17,323 nucleotides of DNA from an uncultured bacterium (lineage in GTDB: Bacteria; Planctomycetota; Phycisphaerae; Phycisphaerales; UBA1924), in contig CALKYH010000121.1 of NCBI GenBank assembly GCA_938003595.1, forward strand, positions 1 through 17,323, written 5' to 3'. Position 1 is the stretch's first letter; every line of letters starts with the position of its first letter. The notes below the pieces were generated by a model, which saw nothing but the letters and a program-made list of their open reading frames with translations, was not told the origin of the DNA and made no database searches. Shown here piece by piece: positions 6,856 to 13,763 of this stretch. The position numbers and the translations under genes were made by a program.

Positions 6856-6976
6856 TTCTTCGACGCGCCGGACGGGTCTGGAGCAGACCGGGCCTCCGGG
6901 TGAGCCGAACGGACGATGCTACGATCTCCGCCCCCGCGCGGCAACGGCGCCCTCTCCGTGGCCCGAGGGCCCCCCA
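6856..6976. promoter_or_regulatory. Spacer between tRNA-Arg and the MFS gene: inverted repeat and overlapping -10-like hexamers
   Basis: These 121 bp must start the tRNA (minus) and the transporter (plus). GGTCTG (6875-6880) and CAGACC (6884-6889) form a perfect 6-bp inverted repeat with a 3-nt centre, which could be an operator or a hairpin in the tRNA leader. At 6916-6925 the sequence ATGCTACGAT carries TACGAT on the plus strand and TAGCAT on the minus strand, overlapping by two bases. This resembles a bidirectional -10 arrangement. No convincing -35 is seen. Roles are inferred. Confidence 0.3.
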
Positions 6977-8215
6977 ATGGCCAGCCGCGATCCCAACGGA
7001 CAATCCGCCGCGCCCCGGGCGCCCGCCTCCCTGCGGGCCGTCCTTGCGCTCACCTGGCTCAACAGCGTCACCACGGCGTCGGTGACGATCGGTCTGCCGT
7101 TCATCGCGCAGGCCGCGTTCGACTTCAACGCCCGCCAGAATCTGATGCTCGGCCTGGCGCTCGGGCTCGGCTACATCCCCGGGGCGATGGGCGTGGGCCC
7201 CGGGCTTCGCCGCCTGGCCGAGCGCCTGCCCTGGTTCTCGACGCGCGCCGCCGTCGGCGCCGTGCTCACGATGCTGGCCATCGTCGGCGCCCTGCCCTGG
7301 GTCCTCCGTGCGCACCCGTGGGTCATCTGGCCCGCGGTGTTCTTCTACAACATGATCAGCGGCGCGCTCTGGCCCATCGTCGAGTCCTACCTCAGCGGCG
7401 GCCGGCGCGCCGAGCGCCTGCGCACCGCCACCGCGACCTTCAATGTCACCTGGGCCTCCGCCGGCGTCGCCATGGCCTGGGGCATCGCCCCGCTTATCGA
7501 CGCCGGGCATGCGCTGCTCGTCCTGCCGATCGCCTCGCTCATCACCATCAGCTCCAGCGTGATCCTCCTCGCCTTCCCGAAGGAGCCGCCGCGCCATGTC
7601 CACGAGGACCACCCGCACCCGCCCGTCTACGAGCCGCTGCTGAGGGTCTTCCGTTTCCTGCTGCCCACCTCGTACTTCCTGATGTACTGCCTGGGCCCGC
7701 TGCTGCCGACGATCATCTCGCGCCTGCAGGTGCCCGTCGCCTGGGCCACGCCCCTGGCGTCCACCTACCTCATCAGCCGCACGCTCGTGTTCCTGCTCTT
7801 CGGCGTGTGGCACGGCTGGCACGGGCGCTGGCGGACCCCTCTATGGACCGGCGGCACGCTGATGCTCGGCTTTGGGCTCGCTGTGACGGCCTCGAGTGTG
7901 CCCGTTCTCGTCGTGGGGCTCGCGCTCTTCGGGATCGGCCTGGGCGGCGTCTACGCCGCGGCGCTCTACTACGCCATGGAGGTCGGCGGCGCCGAGGTGG
8001 ACGCCGGTGGAACCCACGAAACGCTGATCGGGCTGGGTTACACCTTCGGCCCGCTCGTGGGACTCGCGGGCTACGCCGCCGCTGCTGGCGCGGAGAAGCC
8101 CGACGCTGGCCCCCTGTTCACCGTCGGCATCGCCCTGGCGCTCTCGGCGCTGGCGCTGGGTTACGCCGTCCGTGGTGTGCGGAAGTCCCGCAACGGCGGC
8201 ATCACACGGCCGTAA
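6977..8215 (+). CDS. Major facilitator superfamily-type transporter, substrate unknown
   Basis: This 412-residue polytopic protein has about 12 predicted membrane helices in two halves. Between them lies a hydrophilic His/Pro-rich linker at about 207-222 (PPRHVHEDHPHPPVYEP). The first half contains a loop-2 segment, GPGLRRLAERLPWFSTRA, in the place where MFS proteins carry the GxxxDRxGRR signature; the signature itself is degenerate. The helix segment NMISGALWPIVESYLSGG (about 131-148) is typical of MFS transporters. Helix composition and length fit MFS, but I do not recognise the subfamily or substrate. The first 20 residues are polar. The ATG at 6977 is preceded at some distance by GAGG (leadered transcript likely), with a possible -10 at 6920-6925. 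It is a single-gene unit: tRNA-Arg is divergent, and a minus-strand RNA unit converges on its end. Confidence 0.8.
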   Translation: MASRDPNGQSAAPRAPASLRAVLALTWLNSVTTASVTIGLPFIAQAAFDFNARQNLMLGLALGLGYIPGAMGVGPGLRRLAERLPWFSTRAAVGAVLTMLAIVGALPWVLRAHPWVIWPAVFFYNMISGALWPIVESYLSGGRRAERLRTATATFNVTWASAGVAMAWGIAPLIDAGHALLVLPIASLITISSSVILLAFPKEPPRHVHEDHPHPPVYEPLLRVFRFLLPTSYFLMYCLGPLLPTIISRLQVPVAWATPLASTYLISRTLVFLLFGVWHGWHGRWRTPLWTGGTLMLGFGLAVTASSVPVLVVGLALFGIGLGGVYAAALYYAMEVGGAEVDAGGTHETLIGLGYTFGPLVGLAGYAAAAGAEKPDAGPLFTVGIALALSALALGYAVRGVRKSRNGGITRP

Positions 8216-8224
8216 ACCCCAACG

Positions 8225-8259
8225 AAAAACCCCAGACCTGCATCGCTGCAAGCCTGGGG
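8225..8259 (-). terminator. Strong intrinsic terminator, minus strand
   Basis: Read on the minus strand, bases 8259-8247 pair with 8242-8230 in an unbroken 13-bp helix that includes two G-U pairs. The loop is a GCGA (GNRA-type) tetraloop, followed directly by five U (8229-8225). On the plus strand the two G-U pairs become A-C mismatches and no U-run follows, so the signal is directional. It ends minus-strand transcription just before the converging MFS gene end at 8215. Confidence 0.88.
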
Positions 8260-8400
8260 CGTTGAGTAAGAGGGAAGCCAGATGTAAGCCCGGAAGAAAA
8301 CCAACCGCCCGTCCGGGTTCCGACCCGTTCGGACGCTGCGAGACCGAAGCTAAGGGGGGCGCCGCCTCCGTGATCAGCGCTTAAGACGGTCCCTCCCAAG
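8225..8400 (-). ncRNA. Candidate structured small RNA of about 175 nt, family not recognised
   Basis: This span has no credible protein gene but has the parts of an independent RNA gene on the minus strand: a promoter match just upstream (8434-8406), a strong terminator at its end, and possible helices between. Helix A pairs 8393-8387 with 8346-8340 (7 bp, one G-U) and continues as 8382-8379 with 8350-8347 after a 4-nt bulge. Helix B pairs 8334-8331 with 8314-8311 and 8326-8323 with 8318-8315, again with a 4-nt bulge on the 5' side. An 8-bp closing helix, 8397-8390 with 8275-8268 (two G-U), competes with helix A. The G-U pairs would be A-C mismatches on the plus strand. The size would suit 6S RNA, but no 6S rod shape is evident. 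RNase P, tmRNA and SRP RNA signatures are absent. A 3' untranslated region of the upstream lipoprotein gene is the main alternative. Confidence 0.5.
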
Positions 8401-8405
8401 CGTTC

Positions 8406-8434
8406 AGAATACAGAGCGATACCCCCTCAGGCAA
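8406..8434 (-). promoter_or_regulatory. Sigma70-like promoter for the candidate small RNA
   Basis: On the minus strand TTGCCT (8434-8429, 4 of 6 to TTGACA) and TATTCT (8411-8406, 4 of 6 to TATAAT) are separated by exactly 17 nt. An A/T-rich, UP-element-like stretch lies just upstream (8453-8435), unusual in this GC-rich window. The predicted start is near 8400. The function is inferred from sequence match only. Confidence 0.5.
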
Positions 8435-8602
8435 ACAAAACAAACAGTTTTGCGCCTTTCAGGGCTCAAGATTCGGTCTCCATTCGGCGTCCGGTCGGCC
8501 CGGTCTGGGGGCTTTTCAGGAACTCGCCCGGCTCCGCCGGCTCGCCGAACCCATCTATCGGACCTCATTCGCGGATTCCGCCAGTTTCGTCGGCGGGCTC
8601 CT
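8435..8602. other. Non-coding spacer between the small-RNA promoter and the HExxH lipoprotein gene
   Basis: No protein gene or known RNA is visible in these 168 bp. CAAAAC (8436-8441) and GTTTTG (8447-8452) form a 6-bp inverted repeat. On the minus strand it is followed by a T-rich stretch, so it might weakly terminate the lipoprotein message, although it also overlaps the A/T-rich region before the small-RNA promoter. The rest shows no feature I can support. Confidence 0.4.
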
Positions 8603-9658
8603 CTACCGCGCGGCCTCGAACGGCGATCGACCCTCCGCGATCGGCCCGCGGGACCCCGCGATCACCAGGCGCGACATGAATGCCTCGTATTCACGCGAGA
8701 CCTGGGTCAGATCCTCGCCGAAGTACGCCTGGAATACCTCCGGCCCGCGCCGCGCTGTCAGCGCTCGCGCCGCGCTCGGAGCGCCAAGCTGGTTCGCCAG
8801 CGTCTGGCGCATCTGCCCCTGCGACGCCTGCACCAGCAGCGCCCGCAGCGTCTCCCGATAACGCCCGTCGGCGCCCTCGTTCAGGAAATGAATCAGCGCC
8901 CACACCTGCGCGTAGTAGGTCAGCGCTCCGTCGCCCACCACGCCCAGCATGTCCTGAGGCGAGGAATCCAGCAGCATCGGCAGCGTCATCACCGCCCCGC
9001 GCGCCTTGGCCGAGCGCAGCTGGTCGAATCGCTCCAGGTTCGCCCACGGCAGGAACACCGGCTCCGGCCCCGCCCAGCGGTGGCCCTCCATGTACGCCGC
9101 GATGCCCTCCTCCAGCCACACCGGCAGCGGATCTCGGAAGGTCCGCTGCGTGTACTGGTGCCAGCCCTCGTGGGCCGCGATCGCCAGCGTGTCGAACAGC
9201 CCGATGTCGTACAGGAACGCCCGCCCGCCCGTCGCGAACCCGCCGCGGCCGATCGCCTGGTACCGCCGCCCCTGCTCACCCAGCATCTGCAGCGTCAGGC
9301 GCGACCACTGCGTCCGGTTGTCCATGAGGAAGGTGTCCAGCTTCAGAGGCGGCGCCGGCAGCGGGCCCAGCGCGCTGCGGTAATGGTCCAGCGCCAGCTC
9401 CAGGAACCGCGGCGCCCGGTCCACGATCACCGCGTCCTTCTCCGTCGTGAACAGCCGGTAGTTCCGCGTGTTGATCTGCCGCCCCAGCGCCCCGCCGAAG
9501 GTCCAGGTCTCGACCGACTCGATCGTGAAGAACTCCTCCGCCGGCGCCGCGCCGGGGCGCTCCGAGACCAGCCCCGGCGACACCGCCTCCGGCGCAGGCC
9601 CGCTCGCGCAGCCGCACAGCAGCGCCGCGCCCAGCATGACGGCCGCCCAACGACGCAT
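8603..9658 (-). CDS. Lipoprotein with HExxH zinc-peptidase motif (DUF1570-like)
   Basis: The 351-residue product starts with a lipoprotein signal, MRRWAAVMLGAALLCGC, with the lipobox Cys at 17, so it should be membrane-anchored outside the cytoplasm. The centre holds LAIAAHEGWHQYTQRTF (158-174), whose HEGWH (163-167) is the zinc-binding HExxH. It is followed by LPVWLEEGIAAYMEG (178-192), giving the gluzincin third ligand at Glu183 or Glu184. This layout is that of DUF1570-type putative peptidases, common in Planctomycetota. The substrate is unknown. The start ATG (9658-9656) shares its A with the valS stop TGA (TGATG), so translation is coupled to valS. A much longer same-frame reading through valS was rejected because the signal peptide fixes the start. 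The N-terminal half (about 40-150) is not recognised beyond its place in the family. Confidence 0.85.
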   Translation of the reverse strand: MRRWAAVMLGAALLCGCASGPAPEAVSPGLVSERPGAAPAEEFFTIESVETWTFGGALGRQINTRNYRLFTTEKDAVIVDRAPRFLELALDHYRSALGPLPAPPLKLDTFLMDNRTQWSRLTLQMLGEQGRRYQAIGRGGFATGGRAFLYDIGLFDTLAIAAHEGWHQYTQRTFRDPLPVWLEEGIAAYMEGHRWAGPEPVFLPWANLERFDQLRSAKARGAVMTLPMLLDSSPQDMLGVVGDGALTYYAQVWALIHFLNEGADGRYRETLRALLVQASQGQMRQTLANQLGAPSAARALTARRGPEVFQAYFGEDLTQVSREYEAFMSRLVIAGSRGPIAEGRSPFEAAR

Positions 9659-12657
9659 CAGCCCAGCCCCTTCAGCGCGGCGCTCGTGGCGTCGCGCTCG
9701 GCCACCTTCGTCGCGAGCTGATCGCGCGTCTGCTGCACCAGCGCCGCGGGCGCCCGCTGGGCATAGCCGGGGTTGTTCAGCCGCCCTTCCAGCGCCGCGA
9801 TCTCTTTGCTCAGGTCCTCGACCTTCTTGTTCAGACGCGCCTTCTCGGCGTCCAGGTCGCCGCCGGAGGCCGCGTCGAACAGCCCGCCCAGACGGTGCTC
9901 CATCGCCTCGAAGGTCAGGGGCGAGGTCGGCTCGCCGCTCGGCGCCGGATCGAGCGTCGCCCGCTCCAGCCCCGCCATCGTCTCCACCAGCCCCGCGGCG
10001 TCCTGGATCTGCCCCGCCAAGTCCTTCGCCCCGGCGTGCAGGTGCAGCGTGATCCTCCGCTTGGGCGGGATGCTCTGCTGCGCCCGCGCCTCGCGGATCG
10101 CCCCGATGAGCGAACGCAGCCGCTCGAACCGCGCCTCCGCGTCCGCGTTGTGCAGCGAGCCCTCCGCCGTCGGCCACGGCGCCAGGCACAGCAGATTGGC
10201 CTCGCCCAGCGTCAGGCCGTGGACGGGCGCCGCGGGGATGGTGCGCAGGCGCTCGTGGATGGCCTCCGTGATGAACGGGCAGATCGGGTGCAGCAGGCGG
10301 AGGATCGCGTCCAGCGTGGCCCGCAGCACGGCCTTCTGGGCGGCGTTCTGGCGCACCGTGGGCTTGATGGCCTCGAGGTACCAGTCGCAGAAATCCCGCC
10401 ACAGCAGGTCGTACACGCCCTGCGCGTACGCGGAGTATTCGTACCCCCGGATCGCCTCGGTCGATTCGCGGACCGTCGCCTCCAGGCGCGAGAGCATCCA
10501 CCGGTCCGGCAGCGACAGCTCGCCCGCGGCGGTGGGGGAGTCGTCCTCCAGGATCGCGATCGCGAACCGCGCCGCGTTCCACAGCTTGTTGCAGAAGTTC
10601 CGACCCAGGTCGAACTTCGGCGAGGTGTTCTTCCCCGTCGCCTCGTCCCGCTCCACCGGCATCCGCACATCCTGCGTCTGCGTGGTCATGTGGCAGAGCG
10701 TGTAGCGCATCGCGTCCGCCCCGTGCGTGGCGATGATGTCCAGCGGGTCCACCCCGTTCCCGAGGGACTTGCTCATCTTCCGCCCCTCGCCGTCCTGGAT
10801 CATCGCGTGGATGAACACATCCCGGAACGGGACCGGCCCGGGCTCGCCGCCGGACGCGAGGAAGTAGCGGTTGAACATGACCATCCGCGACACCCACAGC
10901 GTGATGATCTCCCGCGCCGTGCACAGCACATCGGTCGGGTTGAACGCCGCGAGCAGCCCGCGTGTCTCAGCCGACTGATCCGGCTCGGGCCAGCCCATCG
11001 TGGACAGCGGCCAGAGGCCGGAGGAAAACCATGTGTCGAGGACGTCGGGGTCCTGGCGGAAACCTCGCTCATGGAGTTGTCGATGCAGGTCGGGCCGATC
11101 CTGCTCGGCGTCCTTCGCGCACACAAACTCCGTGTCGCCAATGGTCTGCATCGCCGCGCCATCCGGCGTCTTCGCGGAGTCCGCGGCGCTCCACACCGGA
11201 ATCCTGTGTCCCCACCACAACTGCCGCGAGATCGGCCAGTCGCGCAGGTTCTCCAGCCAGGTCTGGTAGGTCTTGGTGTACCGCTCCGGCACGAACCGCA
11301 CCGAGCCGTCCAGCACGGGCGCCAGCGCCAGCCCCGCCAGCGAGTGCACGGGCACATCGGTCCCGGGGATCAGCCCCTTGTCCGGCAGCGAGGGGATCGG
11401 CTTCTTCACCGCGATGTACCACTGATCGCTCAGGTACGGCTCGATCGCCGCGTGGCTTCGGTACGAATGGCCCACGCTGTGCCGGTGCGGCTTGACCGCC
11501 TCCAGCAGGTTCGCCTCACGGAACGCCGCGACCACTGCCTGGCGAGCATCCTCGCGGCTCATGCCCACGAAGCGCCTCGCCTCGCCGACATCCGTCCAGC
11601 CGTGCTTGTCACTGATGCTCGCGTCCGGCGCCATCACATTGATCGCCGGCAGGTTGTGCCGCTTGCCGATCTCCGCGTCGTTCGGATCGTGCGCCGGGGT
11701 CACCTTCAGGTACCCCGTCGCCATCGCGGCCTTGGCGTCGGTCTTGGCCGCCTCCGGGTCCGCGTGCAGCGCCGCGGGCAGCACGACATAGTCGTCCGCC
11801 AGCACGGGGATCACCCGCCCCACGAACGGCAGCTTCACATGCGCCCTGGCTGCGCTCAGCGCCGCCCAGCGCGGGTCGCGCGGGTTCACCGCCACCGCCG
11901 TATCGCCCAGATAGGTCTCGGGGCGCGTCGTCGCCACGGTCACATGCGACAGCTCCTCGGTCTTGCCGGTGGCGTGGTTCCAAAGCTTCAGCGTGATCGG
12001 CGCGCCGCCGCCGTCGCACAGCGGGTACCGCAGGTAGTAGAAGGCGCCGTCCACCTCCTCCATCTCCACCTCGTCGTCCGCCAGCACCGTCTGCGTCACC
12101 GGGTCCCAGTTCACCAGGCGCTTGCCCCGGTAGATGAGCCCGTCGCTGAACAGCCGGAAGAACGCCTCGCGCACCGCCTTGGCGCACACCTCGTCCATCG
12201 TGAAGCGCTGCCGGTCCCAGTCGCACGAGCAGCCCATCGCCTTGAGCTGACCCGTGATGACCTGCTCGTACTCGTCCTTGAACGCCTGCACCTTGCCCAC
12301 GAACACATCGCGCTCGTACTCGGTGCGCCGCTTGCCCTCGTCCTTGAGCAGCCGCTTCTCGACCACCGTCTGCGTCGCGATGCCCGCGTGGTCCGTCCCC
12401 GGCATCCACAGCGTCTCGTCCCCCATCATCCGGTGGGCCCGGGCCTGGACATCCTGCAGCGTGTTGTTCAGCGCGTGCCCCAGGTGCAGCGCCGCCGTGA
12501 CATTCGGCGGCGGGATGACGATCGAATAGGGCGTCTTGCCCCCGTCCGTGACCTTCCGGGGGTCGGCGTGGAAGGCCCTCGCCTCGTCCCAGCGGGCGCG
12601 GATGCGCCCCTCGTGGTCGGATGGTCGATACGCTTTGGGTAGGTCCGGTCCAGGCAT
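9658..12657 (-). CDS. valS: Valine--tRNA ligase
   Basis: This class I aminoacyl-tRNA synthetase charges tRNA-Val and hydrolyses misformed Thr-tRNA-Val. The 999-residue protein shows the expected order: the HIGH-type HLGH at 58-61 in PPPNVTAALHLGHALNNTLQ, WMPGTDHAGIATQ, and the CP1 editing domain with VATTRPETYLGDTAVAVN. KMSKS is at 627-631. An anticodon-binding domain (LLWRDFCDWYLEAIKP) follows, then a C-terminal coiled-coil tRNA arm (ARLNKKVEDLSKEIAALEG). It is somewhat longer than many ValS proteins. The ATG at 12657 is preferred to the upstream in-frame GTG at 12684 because family sequence begins at LPKAYRPSDHEGRIRARW. There is no Shine-Dalgarno sequence, but TACACT ends 8 nt before the ATG. 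The HExxH lipoprotein gene follows with a 1-base overlap. Confidence 0.97.
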   Translation of the reverse strand: MPGPDLPKAYRPSDHEGRIRARWDEARAFHADPRKVTDGGKTPYSIVIPPPNVTAALHLGHALNNTLQDVQARAHRMMGDETLWMPGTDHAGIATQTVVEKRLLKDEGKRRTEYERDVFVGKVQAFKDEYEQVITGQLKAMGCSCDWDRQRFTMDEVCAKAVREAFFRLFSDGLIYRGKRLVNWDPVTQTVLADDEVEMEEVDGAFYYLRYPLCDGGGAPITLKLWNHATGKTEELSHVTVATTRPETYLGDTAVAVNPRDPRWAALSAARAHVKLPFVGRVIPVLADDYVVLPAALHADPEAAKTDAKAAMATGYLKVTPAHDPNDAEIGKRHNLPAINVMAPDASISDKHGWTDVGEARRFVGMSREDARQAVVAAFREANLLEAVKPHRHSVGHSYRSHAAIEPYLSDQWYIAVKKPIPSLPDKGLIPGTDVPVHSLAGLALAPVLDGSVRFVPERYTKTYQTWLENLRDWPISRQLWWGHRIPVWSAADSAKTPDGAAMQTIGDTEFVCAKDAEQDRPDLHRQLHERGFRQDPDVLDTWFSSGLWPLSTMGWPEPDQSAETRGLLAAFNPTDVLCTAREIITLWVSRMVMFNRYFLASGGEPGPVPFRDVFIHAMIQDGEGRKMSKSLGNGVDPLDIIATHGADAMRYTLCHMTTQTQDVRMPVERDEATGKNTSPKFDLGRNFCNKLWNAARFAIAILEDDSPTAAGELSLPDRWMLSRLEATVRESTEAIRGYEYSAYAQGVYDLLWRDFCDWYLEAIKPTVRQNAAQKAVLRATLDAILRLLHPICPFITEAIHERLRTIPAAPVHGLTLGEANLLCLAPWPTAEGSLHNADAEARFERLRSLIGAIREARAQQSIPPKRRITLHLHAGAKDLAGQIQDAAGLVETMAGLERATLDPAPSGEPTSPLTFEAMEHRLGGLFDAASGGDLDAEKARLNKKVEDLSKEIAALEGRLNNPGYAQRAPAALVQQTRDQLATKVAERDATSAALKGLG

Positions 12658-12719
12658 GGGCCGAGAGTGTACCCGCCGCGCCACAGGGCCCCACGCCCCA
12701 GGAATCCGCCTTCCCGCCG
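12658..12719. promoter_or_regulatory. Divergent spacer between valS and the TPR gene
   Basis: On the minus strand TACACT (12671-12666) ends 8 nt before the valS ATG, a -10-like hexamer at leaderless spacing and identical to the one before ribH. No such hexamer lies next to the TPR ATG at 12720 on the plus strand. AGGA about 13 nt before it is too far to be a convincing ribosome-binding site. No T-box leader fits in the 62 bp. Confidence 0.4.
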
Positions 12720-13760
12720 ATGAACGACCGCCTCCAGCAAGTCCGCGCCCACCGCCGCTACGCCATGCTCGGCTTCATGGGCGTCGCGGCGATCATCGTC
12801 GGCTCCATCATGCTGGTCCGCTCGCTCGCGACCGCGCCCGCCACGGACGCCGCGCCCGCCAGCTCCGGGGGCGCCTCCGGGCGGATGACCGCGATCGAGG
12901 TTCAGACTGCGCTCTCCGGCGCCCGTCAGTACCTGCGCGACGGCGAGCCCGGCAAGGCCGAGGCCATCCTGCAGGAGGCCATCGCCGCCGCCCCCGCCGA
13001 CCAGGACGCGCGCATCCTCATGGGCGAGGCGCTGCTGGGCCTCGAGCGCCCGCGCGACGCCTACGAGCGCTATGTCGAGGCCATCGCCATCGGCCCCGAC
13101 CACGCTGAACTCGAATTCGCGACCGCCGCCGTCGCCAACACCGCCGGCCTGCCCGACCGCGCCGAGGAGCACTACTGGAAAGCCCAGACCCTCGATCCCA
13201 CCAACCCCAAGCACCCGCTCTACCTCGCCCAGATCCAGCGCAAGCTCGGGCGCAGCGACGAGGCCAAGGCCAGCCTCCTCCGCGCCACCAAGCTCGAGCC
13301 CGGCCTGGCCATCGGCTGGGGTGTGCTCGCCGACATGGCGCTCGAAGAGAACAAGCTTTCCCTCGCGCGCCAGCACATCGCCAAGGCCCGCGCCATCGAG
13401 CCCGCCAACACCCGCTGGCGGCTCATCGAAGCCCGCATCCTCAAACGAGACAACGAGCCCGAGGCCGCCGTCCGCCTCCTCCGCTCGCTGCCCGACGATG
13501 AACTGCTCGCGGACCCCAACCTCCTCGCCGAGGCCGCGGCCTGCTACGCCATGCTCTCCCGCCCCGACGACGCCGCGGGCCTGTTCATGCTCGCCTCAGC
13601 GCGCAGCCCGGACGACGCCGCCCTCGCCTTCGACGCCGCCGTGTGGCTCGACCGCGCCGGCCGCCCCAGCGATGCGGAGGTCTTCGCCTCCGCCGCCGCG
13701 AACCGGGGCCACCAGAAGGCCCGCGAACTGCTGAACAACCTCAGGGCCGCGCAGCGCTGA
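12720..13760 (+). CDS. Membrane-anchored tetratricopeptide-repeat protein
   Basis: This 346-residue protein has a short basic N-terminus, a single membrane helix at about 14-35 (YAMLGFMGVAAIIVGSIMLV) and an Ala/Ser/Pro linker. A TPR solenoid follows from about 62 to the end, probably facing the periplasm. Repeats are seen as pairs of helices ending in Asp/Glu-Pro turns: GEPGKAEAILQEAIAAAP, RPRDAYERYVEAIAIGP, LPDRAEEHYWKAQTLDP, RSDEAKASLLRATKLEP, NKLSLARQHIAKARAIEP. Less regular repeats follow to residue 346. TPR arrays bind proteins; the partner is unknown. I chose the ATG at 12720 because an upstream in-frame start at 12621 would run through the valS start and adds no recognisable sequence. 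It is a single-gene unit, divergent from valS, and its stop lies 3 bp from the converging gene. Confidence 0.85.
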   Translation: MNDRLQQVRAHRRYAMLGFMGVAAIIVGSIMLVRSLATAPATDAAPASSGGASGRMTAIEVQTALSGARQYLRDGEPGKAEAILQEAIAAAPADQDARILMGEALLGLERPRDAYERYVEAIAIGPDHAELEFATAAVANTAGLPDRAEEHYWKAQTLDPTNPKHPLYLAQIQRKLGRSDEAKASLLRATKLEPGLAIGWGVLADMALEENKLSLARQHIAKARAIEPANTRWRLIEARILKRDNEPEAAVRLLRSLPDDELLADPNLLAEAAACYAMLSRPDDAAGLFMLASARSPDDAALAFDAAVWLDRAGRPSDAEVFASAAANRGHQKARELLNNLRAAQR

Positions 13761-13763
13761 CGC

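Noticed and set aside
8219..8264. Plus-strand terminator for the MFS gene at the same hairpin
   Set aside because: On the plus strand the stem contains two A-C mismatches and is not followed by a U-run. It may slow polymerase but is not a standard intrinsic terminator in that direction.
8202..8399. A 65-codon minus-strand frame coinciding with the candidate small RNA
   Set aside because: There is no convincing ribosome-binding site or family sequence, and the frame runs straight through the terminator hairpin. An RNA gene explains the region better, although a small dual-function RNA cannot be fully excluded.
8225..8602. RNase P RNA, tmRNA or SRP RNA in the 387-bp gap
   Set aside because: The conserved core sequences of these RNAs were looked for on the minus strand by eye and not found.
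8603..10924. A 773-residue minus-strand reading frame continuing upstream of the HExxH lipoprotein through valS
   Set aside because: The upstream 422 residues are an Arg/Ala/Gly-rich out-of-frame reading of valS. A perfect lipoprotein signal peptide begins at 9658, exactly at the valS stop.
9895..12642. A 915-residue plus-strand open frame
   Set aside because: It is antisense to valS, whose motifs are unambiguous. The translation is Arg/His/Val-rich with no domain, as expected of a GC-rich shadow frame.
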